Assembly: GCF_030813915.1 (NCBI RefSeq)
Contig: NZ_JAUSUJ010000024.1
Coordinates: 51,428-115,427 of the forward strand
DNA length: 64,000 bases
Direction of reading: 5' to 3'
Source: Rhodoplanes tepidamans
Lineage (GTDB): Bacteria > Pseudomonadota > Alphaproteobacteria > Rhizobiales > Xanthobacteraceae
The position numbers and the translations under genes were made by a program. Below are positions 36,526-45,291 of this stretch, piece by piece. How positions within the stretch are numbered: position 1 is the stretch's first letter; every line of letters starts with the position of its first letter. The notes beneath the pieces were generated by a model. It had not been told where the DNA came from, made no database searches, and saw nothing but the letters and a program-made list of their open reading frames with translations.

Positions 36526-37270
36526 GCTGCTGGAGATCGACCGGCTCTCCGCCGGGTACGGCGAGGCCGTGGTGCTGAACGAGATCTCGCTGTCCCTGCC
36601 CGAGGGCCGGTCGCTGGCGCTGCTCGGCCGCAACGGCATGGGCAAGACCACGCTGGTCAACTCGATCATCGGCGTCACCCGCTGGCGCGGCGGCACGATC
36701 CGGCTCGCCGGACGCGACATCACGACGCTGCGGCCGGACCAGCGGGCACTCGCCGGCATCGGCTGGGTTCCACAGGAGCGCAACATCTTCAAGTCGCTCA
36801 CCGTGCACGAGAATCTCACCGCGGTGGCGCGGCCGGGCGCGTGGTCGCCCGACAAGGTCTACGGCCTGTTTCCGCGGCTCGCCGAGCGGCGCGGCAATCT
36901 CGGGAACCAGCTCTCCGGCGGCGAGCAGCAGATGCTGGCGATCGGCCGCGCCCTGGTGCTCAATCCCAGGCTCGTGCTGCTCGACGAGCCGACCGAGGGG
37001 CTGGCGCCGATCATCGTCGAGGAGCTGATCGCGGCCCTCGCCCGCATCACCCGGCAGGAGGGCCTGTCCGCCATCGTGGTCGAGCAGAACGCCCACAAGA
37101 TCCTCGGCGTCACCGACCATGCCGTCGTGCTGGAGCGCGGCAGCGTCGTCCATGCCGGCGACAGCGCGACCCTCAGGGCCGACCGCGCGGTGCTGGAAGC
37201 CTTTCTCGGCGTCAGCCACGGCGGCCCGAAGCGCGCCGCGGCGGGATCGTCCGAACCCGTCCGCGGATGA
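36518..37270 (+). CDS. Branched-chain-type ABC importer ATPase, LivF-like
   Basis: 250-residue ATPase, last gene of the importer. Walker A GRNGMGKTT (the GRNGxGKTT form is typical of LivF), GWVPQERNIFKSLTVHENL, signature LSGGEQQMLAIGRA, Walker B LVLLDEPTEGLAP and the VEQNAHKIL switch region, where the usual switch His is replaced by Asn as in other LivF proteins. Confidence 0.92.
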   Translation: MPELLEIDRLSAGYGEAVVLNEISLSLPEGRSLALLGRNGMGKTTLVNSIIGVTRWRGGTIRLAGRDITTLRPDQRALAGIGWVPQERNIFKSLTVHENLTAVARPGAWSPDKVYGLFPRLAERRGNLGNQLSGGEQQMLAIGRALVLNPRLVLLDEPTEGLAPIIVEELIAALARITRQEGLSAIVVEQNAHKILGVTDHAVVLERGSVVHAGDSATLRADRAVLEAFLGVSHGGPKRAAAGSSEPVRG

Positions 37271-37292
37271 AGGCGCACGGTTCTCGCACCGT

Positions 37293-37378
37293 CATGCCCG
37301 CGCTCGTCGCGGGCATCCGCGCCTCCGGCCGCCGTCCAGAAGGACGTGGATGGCCGGGACGAGCCCGGCCACGACGAG
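37293..37378. repeat. Palindromic repeat, family D (GCCCGCGCTCGTCGCGGGC...GGCCGGGACGAGCCCGGCC)
   Basis: Two hairpins, GCCCGCGCTCGTCGCGGGC and GGCCGGGACGAGCCCGGCC, with the facing arms CATCCGCG.../...GTGGATG. The element fills most of the 166-base spacer after livF and may end that transcript. Confidence 0.65.
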
Positions 37379-37436
37379 GTGGCCGGGAGCGAGCATCAGA
37401 TGATGGCGGCGCCATGCCGCAAGGGAGGAGAAGCCC

Positions 37437-38540
37437 ATGTCCCGCACCCGTCCGCCGTTCCGCGCCGACCAGGTCGGCAGCCTGCTGCGTCCCGCCGCGC
37501 TGAAGGAGGCGCGGGCCCGCTTCCAGGCCGGCGAGATCCCGGCCGACGAGCTGAAGCGCGTCGAGGACGAGGAGATCCGCCGCATCATCCGCAAGCAGGA
37601 GGAGATCGGCCTGCAGGCGGTGACCGACGGCGAGTTCCGCCGTTCCTGGTGGCATTTCGACTTCCTGAAGGCGCTCGACGGCGTCGAGGGCTTCGAGGCG
37701 CAGGCGGGCATCCAGTTCCACGGCGTGCAGACCCGGGCCGAGGGCGTGCGGGTGACCGGTCGGGTCGGGTTCTCCGATCACCCGATGCTGGAGCATTTCA
37801 AGTTCCTCAAGGCCAACACCGTCGTGACGCCGAAGATGACGATTCCGTCGCCCTCGGTGCTGCACTTCCGCGGCGGCCGCAAGGAGATCAGCACCACGGT
37901 CTACCCGCAGCTCGACGCCTTCTTCGACGATCTCGCCCGCGCCTACAAGAAGGCCGTCAAGGCCTTCTACGACGCCGGCTGCCGCTACCTGCAGTTCGAC
38001 GACACCGTGTGGGCGTATCTCTGCTCCAAGGAGCAGCTCCAGCTCGCCCGCGACCGCGGCGAGGAGGTGGAGAAGCTGCCCCGCATCTATGCCGACGTGA
38101 TCAATCACGCGATCGCCGACCGGCCGCACGACATGGTGATCACGACGCATGTGTGCCGCGGCAACTTCCGCTCCACCTGGGTGAGCGAGGGCGGCTACGA
38201 GCCGGTCGCCGAGCGGCTGCTCGCCGGCATCGACTACGACGGCTACTTCCTGGAATACGACACCGAGCGGGCGGGCGGCTTCGAGCCGCTGCGCTTCCTG
38301 CCCAAGGGAAAGAAGATCGTGGTGCTCGGCCTCGTCACCTCCAAGACCGGTACGCTCGAGGCGGCCGATGCGGTCCGGCGCCGGATCGACGAAGCGTCGA
38401 AGTTCGTGCCGCTCGATCAGCTGGCGCTCAGCCCGCAATGCGGCTTCGCCTCCACCGAGGAGGGGAACCTGCTCGCCGAGGAGGAGCAGTGGGCGAAGCT
38501 CGCGATGATCGTCGACATCGCCCGCAACGTGTGGGGGTGA
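37437..38540 (+). CDS. Short MetE-like (cobalamin-independent methionine synthase C-terminal domain) protein
   Basis: 367 residues, containing only the catalytic barrel of MetE (UROD/MetE-like), the YxjG/YxjH type. The Zn-binding residues are present: His238 and Cys240 in TTHVCRGN, Glu273 in FLEYD and Cys335 in SPQCGF. Full MetE is about 750 residues with a second, folate-binding barrel, absent here. Such short forms take methyl groups from other donors or carriers to homocysteine-like thiols. A strong AGGGAGGAG precedes the ATG. Close to an aromatic uptake system, a demethylation role is conceivable but unsupported. Confidence 0.85.
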   Translation: MSRTRPPFRADQVGSLLRPAALKEARARFQAGEIPADELKRVEDEEIRRIIRKQEEIGLQAVTDGEFRRSWWHFDFLKALDGVEGFEAQAGIQFHGVQTRAEGVRVTGRVGFSDHPMLEHFKFLKANTVVTPKMTIPSPSVLHFRGGRKEISTTVYPQLDAFFDDLARAYKKAVKAFYDAGCRYLQFDDTVWAYLCSKEQLQLARDRGEEVEKLPRIYADVINHAIADRPHDMVITTHVCRGNFRSTWVSEGGYEPVAERLLAGIDYDGYFLEYDTERAGGFEPLRFLPKGKKIVVLGLVTSKTGTLEAADAVRRRIDEASKFVPLDQLALSPQCGFASTEEGNLLAEEEQWAKLAMIVDIARNVWG

Positions 38541-38583
38541 GTCTCGCCCCGGCTCGCCCCGCCTTGGGACGGGCGCGTCTCGG

Positions 38584-38916
38584 TCAGCGGTTCACCGGCA
38601 CCGAGTCGGGCGGCGGATCGGGCGTCGTGCGGCCGGGAATCATCGGCTGCGCCGTGCCGCCCACCGTGCCGGTGGCGCGCGTGCCGGTCCTCGGGGGCTG
38701 CTGAACCAGACGGTCGTCCGTGGTCGGCGACGGGCCGGCGGCGGTTCCGGTGGTGCGCGGCGTGCCGCGGTCACCGCCGAAGCCAAACAGCATCAGGGCC
38801 AGCACGGCGAGCAACGCGACGCCGAGGACGATCGGCCAGCCGCGCACGCGGCGCCGCGCCATCAGCGGGTCGATCTGGGTTACGTCCGGACCGGGGCGCG
38901 GGTGTTGCTCGGCCAT
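38584..38916 (-). CDS. Small hypothetical protein with one membrane helix
   Basis: 110 residues, not recognised. The N-terminal 28 residues are polar (MAEQHPRPGPDVTQIDPLMARRR), a helix follows at about residues 29-47 (WPIVLGVALLAVLALMLF), and the remainder is Gly/Thr/Pro-rich and probably disordered in the periplasm. AGAGGAG lies seven bases before the ATG, which supports expression from this start rather than from the longer open frame. Convergent with the MetE-like gene and divergent from the CoA-transferase gene. Confidence 0.6.
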   Translation of the reverse strand: MAEQHPRPGPDVTQIDPLMARRRVRGWPIVLGVALLAVLALMLFGFGGDRGTPRTTGTAAGPSPTTDDRLVQQPPRTGTRATGTVGGTAQPMIPGRTTPDPPPDSVPVNR

Positions 38917-39060
38917 CGCTCGCTCCTCTGCCTTCGGGGTCAATGGTCGGTCGACCGCGCGGTTCCGCAGCCGGGCTGCGGCGGCGGCAGGCGGCTTGCG
39001 CTTTCGGTGGGATGCGGTATCGAGTCGACCGATCCCGCCTGCCGCCAACTCAGAGGTGTC

Positions 39061-40194
39061 ATGACGCTGCCGCTCTCCGGCCTTCTCGTCGTCTCGCTCG
39101 AGCAGGCCGTGGCGGCGCCACTCTGCACCTGCCGGCTCGCCGACGCCGGCGCCCGGGTGATCAAGATCGAGCGCCCGGAGGGGGACTTCGCCCGGGGCTA
39201 CGACGCGCTGGCGAAGGGCGAGAGCATTCATTTCGTCTGGCTGAACCGCGGCAAGGAGTCGGTCGTCCTCGATCTGACCCGCACCGACGACCGGGCGCTG
39301 CTCGCGGCGATGATCGCGCGCGCCGACGTCCTGGTGCAGAATCTCAAGCCCGGCGCGCTGGCGAAGCTCGGCTTCGATCCGTCGGCGCTGCGCGAGGCGC
39401 ATCCGCGCCTGATCGTCTGCTCGATCTCGGGCTACGGCGAGACCGGCCCCTATGCGCGGCGCAAGGCCTACGACCTGCTGGTCCAGGCCGAAACCGGGCT
39501 CGCGTCCCTCACCGGCGGTCCGGGCGAGCCGGCCCGGGTCGGCTGCTCGGTCGCCGACATCGCGGCCGGGCTCGCGGCCTACGAGGCCTTGCTGGAGGCG
39601 CTGATCGCCCGTGGCCGCACCGGCGAGGGCGCGCTGCTGTCGGTGTCGCTGTTCGACGCGCTCGCCGAGTGGATGACGGTGCCGCTGCTCCAGCACGAGG
39701 GCGGCCGGACGCCGCGCCGCATCGGCCTCGCCCATCCGGGCATCGCGCCCTACGGCGTGTTCCGGAGCCGCGACGGCGACGAGGTGCTGATCTCGATCCA
39801 GAACGACCGCGAGTGGCGCGTGCTCGCCCGCGACGTGATGGGCGACGCGGCGCTCGCCGCGGATCCGGACTTCGCCACCAACGTCGCCCGCATGGCGCGC
39901 CGTCCCGACACCGACGGGCGCGTGCAGGCGGCCTTCGCGACGCTGCCGACCGACGAGCTGATCGCGCGCCTCGCGACGGCCGAGATCGCCTTCGCGCGCG
40001 TCAACGACATGGCGGCGCTCGCCGCTCATCCGCAGCTCCGCCGCGTCACCGTCGACACGCCGCACGGCCCGGTGCCGTACCCGGCGCCGCCGCGGCCGCA
40101 TCGCGACGACTACGGTCCGGTGCCGGCGCTCGGCCGGCACACCGCCGCGGTGCGGGCCGAGTTCGCGCCCGCCGTCCAGGACACGCCCGCATGA
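39061..40194 (+). CDS. Class III CoA-transferase (CaiB/BaiF family)
   Basis: 377-residue enzyme that moves CoA between acyl groups through an aspartyl anhydride. N-terminal GLLVVSLEQAVAAPLCTCRLADAGARVIKIERP is the family hallmark, and the catalytic Asp is Asp138 in KAYDLLVQAETG. VQNLKPGALAKLGFD and SISGYGETGPYA are also typical. The substrate (for example an itaconate, mesaconate or aryl-type acid) is not predictable. The stop overlaps the glucokinase start by ATGA. Confidence 0.9.
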   Translation: MTLPLSGLLVVSLEQAVAAPLCTCRLADAGARVIKIERPEGDFARGYDALAKGESIHFVWLNRGKESVVLDLTRTDDRALLAAMIARADVLVQNLKPGALAKLGFDPSALREAHPRLIVCSISGYGETGPYARRKAYDLLVQAETGLASLTGGPGEPARVGCSVADIAAGLAAYEALLEALIARGRTGEGALLSVSLFDALAEWMTVPLLQHEGGRTPRRIGLAHPGIAPYGVFRSRDGDEVLISIQNDREWRVLARDVMGDAALAADPDFATNVARMARRPDTDGRVQAAFATLPTDELIARLATAEIAFARVNDMAALAAHPQLRRVTVDTPHGPVPYPAPPRPHRDDYGPVPALGRHTAAVRAEFAPAVQDTPA

Positions 40195-41174
40195 TCACGC
40201 TCATCGCCGACATCGGCGGCACCAATACGCGACTCGCGATCACCGGCCCGGACGGCAATCCGGAGCGGGTGCAGGCCTTCGCCAACGACAGCCTCGACGA
40301 TCTGGACGACGCGGTCGCGGCGTATCTCGACGACACCGGAACGACGCCGGAGGCCGCCGTGCTCGCCGTCGCCGGCCCCGTGCAGGGGCGCCGGATCGAG
40401 CTCACCAATCGCGACTGGGTGCTCGATCTCGACCGCATCGAGCGGCGATTCGGCTTTCGCTGGGCGTGCGCCGTCAACGATTTCGAGGCGTTCGCCTGGG
40501 CCCTGCCGGGCTTCGGGCCGGGGGATCTGCGGCCGCTCGGCGCCGCGCTGCCGTCGCGCCGCGGGCCGGTCGCGGTGCTCGGGCCGGGCACCGGCCTCGG
40601 CGTCGCCGCGCTGGTGCCCGAGCAGGACGGCGGCTGGACCTCGGTCGCCAGCGAGGCCGGGCACATGTCGTTCGGGCCCGCGGCGCCGGACGAATGGCCC
40701 GTGTTCGAGCGCATCGCCGCGACCGTCGAAGCCGTGTCGGCCGAATGCGTCGTCTCCGGCGCCGGGCTCGCGCGTCTGCACGCCGCGCTGCATCCCGGCC
40801 GTCCGCCCTTCGATGCCGCCGCGATCGACTCCGCGGCCGAGCAGGGCGACCCGGCGGCCCGCGCGACGGTGGCGCTGTTCGTGCGCCTGCTCGGCCGGTT
40901 CGCCGGCGACGTCGCGCTCGCCTTCAAGAGCACGGGCGGCGTCTATGTCGGGGGCGGGGTGGCGCAGAAGCTCGGCGACCTGATCGACGGCGCGGCGTTC
41001 CGGGCCGCCTTCGAGGCGCATCCGGCGATGCGGTCCGTGCTGGCCGGGATTCCGACCGCGCTCGTCACCGCGGCCGAGCCGGGCCTCGCCGGCTGTGCCG
41101 CCTATGCGGCGCATCTCGCACGGCGGAACGCCGTGCGCGACGCCGCCGCGATCACGACAGACCGCGTGCCCTGA
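40191..41174 (+). CDS. glk: Glucokinase (Glk family)
   Basis: 327-residue ATP-dependent glucokinase of the non-ROK Glk type. Phosphate-binding motif [11 protein letters not shown] at residues 5-15, the sugar-binding [12 protein letters not shown] with catalytic Asp, [11 protein letters not shown], and the glucose-contacting [10 protein letters not shown]. The coupling to a CoA-transferase gene by a four-base overlap has no obvious metabolic reason. The 3' end overlaps the convergent macrodomain gene by 23 bases. Confidence 0.93.
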   Translation: MITLIADIGGTNTRLAITGPDGNPERVQAFANDSLDDLDDAVAAYLDDTGTTPEAAVLAVAGPVQGRRIELTNRDWVLDLDRIERRFGFRWACAVNDFEAFAWALPGFGPGDLRPLGAALPSRRGPVAVLGPGTGLGVAALVPEQDGGWTSVASEAGHMSFGPAAPDEWPVFERIAATVEAVSAECVVSGAGLARLHAALHPGRPPFDAAAIDSAAEQGDPAARATVALFVRLLGRFAGDVALAFKSTGGVYVGGGVAQKLGDLIDGAAFRAAFEAHPAMRSVLAGIPTALVTAAEPGLAGCAAYAAHLARRNAVRDAAAITTDRVP

Positions 41175-41724
41175 ACGCGGCGACGTGGTGCGCGGCGGAT
41201 TCTTCGGCGAAACAGCAGAACACGACGCGGTCCGGCAGCGTCCCGTGCGCGACCGCGTCTGCCGCGATCGCGTCGGCGACGGTCGTCACGGCGATGCGGG
41301 CGGCGCGGTCGGGCGGGAAGCCGTAGACGCCGGTCGAGATCGCCGAATAGGCGAGCGAGGCGAGCGCCCGCTCGCCTGCGAGCCGCAGCGCCATGCGGTA
41401 GCAGCCGGCGAGCAGGGCGTCCTCGTCGCGGCTGCCGTCGGTCCAGACCGGGCCGACCGCGTGGATGACGAAGCGGGCCGGCAGCCGGAAGCCGGGCGTG
41501 ATCTTGGCCGAGCCGGTGTCGCAGCCGCCGAGCGCCCGGCAGGCCGCCGTCAGCTCCGGCCCGGCGGCGCGGTGGATGGCGCCGTCGACGCCGCCACCGC
41601 CCTTCAGCGCGCGGTTCGCGGCGTTGACGATGGCGTCGACCGCGAGCGTCGTGATGTCGGCGATCACCACCTCGAGTCTCGCGGACCCGATCGCGGCGGT
41701 GGCGAGCGGAGTCGGAAACGGCAT
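41152..41724 (-). CDS. Macrodomain protein, O-acetyl-ADP-ribose deacetylase (YmdB type)
   Basis: 190 residues. ADP-ribose-binding motifs of the MacroD/YmdB group: Asp23 in IADITTL, Asn34-Ala-Ala-Asn37, the loop [16 protein letters not shown], and the diphosphate loop [10 protein letters not shown]. These enzymes remove ADP-ribose from aspartate/glutamate or deacetylate O-acetyl-ADP-ribose. The gene overlaps the end of glk on the opposite strand, so the two mRNAs share a 23-base antisense tail. Confidence 0.9.
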   Translation of the reverse strand: MPFPTPLATAAIGSARLEVVIADITTLAVDAIVNAANRALKGGGGVDGAIHRAAGPELTAACRALGGCDTGSAKITPGFRLPARFVIHAVGPVWTDGSRDEDALLAGCYRMALRLAGERALASLAYSAISTGVYGFPPDRAARIAVTTVADAIAADAVAHGTLPDRVVFCCFAEESAAHHVAAFRARGLS

Positions 41725-41947
41725 CTCGTCCTCGCGCGACGGCGTCGCTCACGCGGCGATCTCGGCGCCGTGACTCACGCGTGAGCGGGAAGCGGTCGCG
41801 ACGCGTCGAATCGACCGTGCGCGTCCGCACGGCGCGTCGAATCGCGGTAACCCGAATGTGTCCATGGCGCAACAGTCGCGGCTGGGGTGAAGAATACGTA
41901 TCTGCGCCCTCTTGATGCGAGTCGGTGCGTTGGCTCTAATTGAACGT

Positions 41948-42457
41948 ATGAGCACCGTCCTGATCGAGATTCGCCGTGCCAAGGTCTCCGATGCGACGTC
42001 GGTCGCGGCGGCCCACGACGAGGCTTGGAGGACCGCCTATCGCGGCATCATCCCGGGCCCGGAGCTCGAGAAGCTGGTGCAGCGGCGCGGCCCGGCCTGG
42101 TGGGACGGCGCGATCCGCAAGGGCAGCCGCGTCTCGCTGTTCTGCTTCGGCGATCAGATCGCGGGCTACTCCAACTACGGCCGCAACCGCGCGCGCAGCC
42201 TGCCCTACGAGGGCGAGGTCTACGAGCTGTACCTGCGGCCGGAGTTCCAGGGCCTCGGCTTCGGCCGCCGCCTGTTCACGGCGGCGCGGCGCGACCTCGC
42301 GCAGAACGGCATGAAGAGCATCGTCGTGTGGGCGCTGTCGGACAACGAGCCGGCGCTCGACTTCTACCGCGCGCTCGGCGGCCGTCCGGTCGCGCGCTCG
42401 TCCGAGACCTTCGGCACCAAGACGCTCGACAAGATCGCCTTCGCTTGGCCGGCCTGA
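41948..42457 (+). CDS. GNAT-family N-acetyltransferase
   Basis: 169 residues. N-terminal IEIRRAKVSDATSVAAAHDEAWRTAYRGIIPG is the usual strand-helix opening of RimI-like GNATs, and the acetyl-CoA pyrophosphate loop is Q-G-L-G-F-G in RPEFQGLGFGRRLF. The C-terminus ALDFYRALGGRPVA is also typical. ATG 41948 is the best start by homology; an ATG at 41915 is in frame. Substrate unknown. The upstream spacer (41725-41947) carries a TCACGCGTGA palindrome and no gene. Confidence 0.85.
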   Translation: MSTVLIEIRRAKVSDATSVAAAHDEAWRTAYRGIIPGPELEKLVQRRGPAWWDGAIRKGSRVSLFCFGDQIAGYSNYGRNRARSLPYEGEVYELYLRPEFQGLGFGRRLFTAARRDLAQNGMKSIVVWALSDNEPALDFYRALGGRPVARSSETFGTKTLDKIAFAWPA

Positions 42458-42530
42458 CGCGTTTCTCCAGACTGCCTGATCGCTTCCGGGCGCCGGACGG
42501 ACGGCGGCCGGGACGCAGAACCTGCGGCGT

Positions 42531-45050
42531 TCACGTGCCCTTCGGCTTGGCGCGGCGCGTCGCCGGGGCCGCGAGCGGATCCTCCGGCCACGGGTGCTTG
42601 GGATAGCGGCCGCGCAGGTCGGTGCGCACGTCGGCGTAGGAGCCGCGCCAGAAGGCGGGCAGGTCGCGGGTGATCTGCACGGGCCGGTGCGCCGGCGACA
42701 AGAGCTCCACGATCAGCGGCACCCGGCCGCCGGCGACGGTCGGATGCTGGTCGAGCCCGAACAGCTCCTGTACCCGGATCGCCAGCTTCGGCCCTTCGTC
42801 GGTGTACTCGATCGGCAGGCGCGAGCCGGACGGCGCGTCGAAATGGGTCGGCGCGTCGTGGTCGAGCTTGCGCCGCAGGTTCCACGGCAGCAGCGCGTGC
42901 AGGGCGTTGGAGAGGTCGTCGGCGCCCAGCCCGCCGAGCGAGGTCTTGTCCACGAACGCGGGCGACAGCCAGTCGCCGATGGTCGCCAGGAGCGTGTCGT
43001 CCGACAGGTCGGGCCACTCGTCTCCTTCGTGCCGCCGCAGGAAGTTCACCCGGTCGCGCCACTGCGACAGCGCCGCCGACCACGGCAGGCGGGCGAGCCC
43101 CAGCGCGCCGATGCCCTCGGCGAGCTTCCGGGCGGTGCTCTGGTCCGGCACGATCTTCTGCGGCCGCTCGGCGAGGGCGACGGCACCGAGCCGGCGAGCC
43201 CAGCGGGCCCGGAGACTCGCCGAGCCGGAATCGAATGCCACCTCGTCGCTCTCGACGATGCGGTCGGCGAACAACGCCTCGATGTCCTCGATCGCGATCG
43301 GTGCGGCGAGCAGCACGCGGCTGTTGCCGGCGCTGCCGGCGAGCTCCGCCACGGCGAGGAACGGCGCCCGTGCGAGGGCCGAGGCGGGATCGACCGTGGC
43401 GCCGCGGCCGTTCGCCAGCAGCACCGCGCCGGTGCCGCCGCCGCGCGCCTTCGCCACCCGGTCCGGATAGGCGAGCGCCAGCACGGCCCCGGCCGCCGTG
43501 TCGGAGCCGCCGACCAGACGGGCGCCGTCCGGCAGGCCGAGGCTGCCGCCGGCGCGGCGGCCGGCCGTGGCGATCTCGGCCCAGCGGCCGGCCATGCGGC
43601 GGGCGTCCTCGGCGCGGCGCGAGCGGTCGTGCCGCAGCCCTTCGACGCGGTGGCGCAGATCCGGGTCGGTGCCGCCCAGCCCGCGCTCGGTCAGCACCAC
43701 GGCGATGTCGGCGGCGAGCGGCGCCGCGCCGAGCCCGGCGGCGGCCATCACCATGCGGGAGAGCCGCGGCGGCAGGGGCAGGGCGCGCAGCCGCTGGCCC
43801 AGGTCGGTGATCCGCCCGTCCGGGCCGATCGCGCCGAGGTCGCGCAGCAGGGCGCCCGCCTCGGCGAGCGCCGCGGCCGGCGGCGGATCGAGGAACAGCA
43901 GCGTGCCGGGATCGGAGACGCCCCAGTGGGCGAGATCGAGCACGAAGCCGGTCAGGTCGGCGGCCAGGATCTCGGGCTGGACGAACGGCTCCAGCGAGGC
44001 GGTCTCGCGCTCGTCCCACAGCCTGTAGCAGACGCCGGGCTCGGTGCGCCCGGCGCGCCCGCGCCTCTGGTCGGCCGCCGCGCGAGACACCCGCACGGTC
44101 TCCAGCCGGGTCAGCGCCAGGTCGGGCTCGTAGCGCGGCACCCGGGCGAGGCCGGAATCGACGACGACGCGGACGCCCTCGATGGTCAGCGAGGTCTCGG
44201 CGATCGAGGTCGCCAGAACCACCTTGCGCTGGCCGGGCGGGGCGGGCGACACGGCGCGGTCCTGCACGTCGGCATCGAGGGCGCCGTACAGCGGCACCAC
44301 GTCGACGGCCGGGTCGGTGATCTTCTCGGACAGCAGGGCCTCGGTGCGGCGGATCTCGGCCGCGCCCGGCAGGAACACCAGGAGCGAGCCGGGCTCGGCG
44401 CGCAGCGCGCGCAGCACCGCCTCGGCCACCTGCGGCTCCAGGTGCCGGCCGGGATCGCGCGGCACATGCCGGGTCTCGACCGGGTAGGCGCGGCCCCGGC
44501 TTTCCACGACCGGCGCGTCGCCCAGGCTCTTCGCGATCCGCGCCCCGTCGATGGTCGCCGACATCACCAGCAGCCTGAGGTCCTCGCGCAGGCCCTGCTG
44601 GGCGTCGCGGGCGAGCGCTAGGCCGAGATCGGCGTCGAGCGAGCGCTCGTGGAACTCGTCGAACAGCACCGCGGCGACGCCGTCGAGCGTCGGGTCGTCG
44701 AGGATCATGCGGGTGAACACGCCCTCGGTGACCACCTCGATGCGGGTCCGCCCCGAGATCTTCGAGCCGAACCGCACCCGGTAGCCCACCGTCTCGCCGA
44801 CCTTCTCGCCGAGCGTCGTGGCCATGCGGGCGGCCGCCGCGCGGGCGGCGAGCCGGCGCGGCTCCAGCACCAGGATCTTCTTCCCCCCGGCCCACGGCTC
44901 GGCGGCGAGCACCAGCGGCACCCGCGTCGTCTTGCCGGCGCCCGGCGGCGCCACCAGCACGGCGGCGTCGCGCCGGGCCAGGGCGTCGGTCAGGGCCGGC
45001 AGGGCCTCGTCGATCGGCAAGGGCACGTCGAAGCGCATGTCACCCATCAT
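42531..45050 (-). CDS. hrpB: ATP-dependent helicase HrpB (DEAH/RHA-type)
   Basis: 839-residue superfamily 2 helicase. Walker A APPGAGKTT (residues 34-42), the DEFH form of the DExH box (residues 131-134), motif III SATIDGARI, motif V-VI region ETSLTIEGVRVVVDSGLARVPRYEP and QRRGRAGRTEPG. The HA2 domain and HrpB_C region follow to the end (PWPEDPL near the C-terminus is the HrpB hallmark). Two neighbouring starts are possible (45050 or 45038). RNA-related function in bacteria is not well defined. Confidence 0.93.
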   Translation of the reverse strand: MMGDMRFDVPLPIDEALPALTDALARRDAAVLVAPPGAGKTTRVPLVLAAEPWAGGKKILVLEPRRLAARAAAARMATTLGEKVGETVGYRVRFGSKISGRTRIEVVTEGVFTRMILDDPTLDGVAAVLFDEFHERSLDADLGLALARDAQQGLREDLRLLVMSATIDGARIAKSLGDAPVVESRGRAYPVETRHVPRDPGRHLEPQVAEAVLRALRAEPGSLLVFLPGAAEIRRTEALLSEKITDPAVDVVPLYGALDADVQDRAVSPAPPGQRKVVLATSIAETSLTIEGVRVVVDSGLARVPRYEPDLALTRLETVRVSRAAADQRRGRAGRTEPGVCYRLWDERETASLEPFVQPEILAADLTGFVLDLAHWGVSDPGTLLFLDPPPAAALAEAGALLRDLGAIGPDGRITDLGQRLRALPLPPRLSRMVMAAAGLGAAPLAADIAVVLTERGLGGTDPDLRHRVEGLRHDRSRRAEDARRMAGRWAEIATAGRRAGGSLGLPDGARLVGGSDTAAGAVLALAYPDRVAKARGGGTGAVLLANGRGATVDPASALARAPFLAVAELAGSAGNSRVLLAAPIAIEDIEALFADRIVESDEVAFDSGSASLRARWARRLGAVALAERPQKIVPDQSTARKLAEGIGALGLARLPWSAALSQWRDRVNFLRRHEGDEWPDLSDDTLLATIGDWLSPAFVDKTSLGGLGADDLSNALHALLPWNLRRKLDHDAPTHFDAPSGSRLPIEYTDEGPKLAIRVQELFGLDQHPTVAGGRVPLIVELLSPAHRPVQITRDLPAFWRGSYADVRTDLRGRYPKHPWPEDPLAAPATRRAKPKGT

Positions 45051-45157
45051 TTCCGGTTCCGCCCTCCGGGCCCACGGACTCGTGTCTGGACAGCACGGCG
45101 ACGGCCCGCTTCTTGTGGCCGGCGCTCCGGTCCCGAAGGCGCGGGCGGGAGCCTGAA

Positions 45158-45174
45158 TTAACCCCGCGGGTTAA
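45158..45174. promoter_or_regulatory. 17-bp palindrome in the hrpB/acyltransferase spacer
   Basis: TTAACCC-CGC-GGGTTAA is perfectly symmetric and lies 118 bases before the acyltransferase start and about 108 bases before hrpB, in a 241-base divergent spacer. Further TTAA repeats (GGTTAACC, TTTAACGCGAGCGTAACC) follow. Position suggests an operator; the binding protein is unknown. TTAA half-sites recall CtrA boxes, but the spacing is nine rather than seven. Confidence 0.35.
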
Positions 45175-45291
45175 CCGCGAATCGATGCCGCCCTTGCGGG
45201 CGGGCCCGGTTCCTGCCCCTTTAACGCGAGCGTAACCATACCGGCCCGGATCGGGCCGGCGGCGCAGGTCAGAAACAAGCTGGGACGGACG

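Noticed and set aside
45158..45175. CtrA box in the hrpB/acyltransferase spacer
   Set aside because: TTAA half-sites are nine bases apart rather than the seven of TTAA-N7-TTAA.
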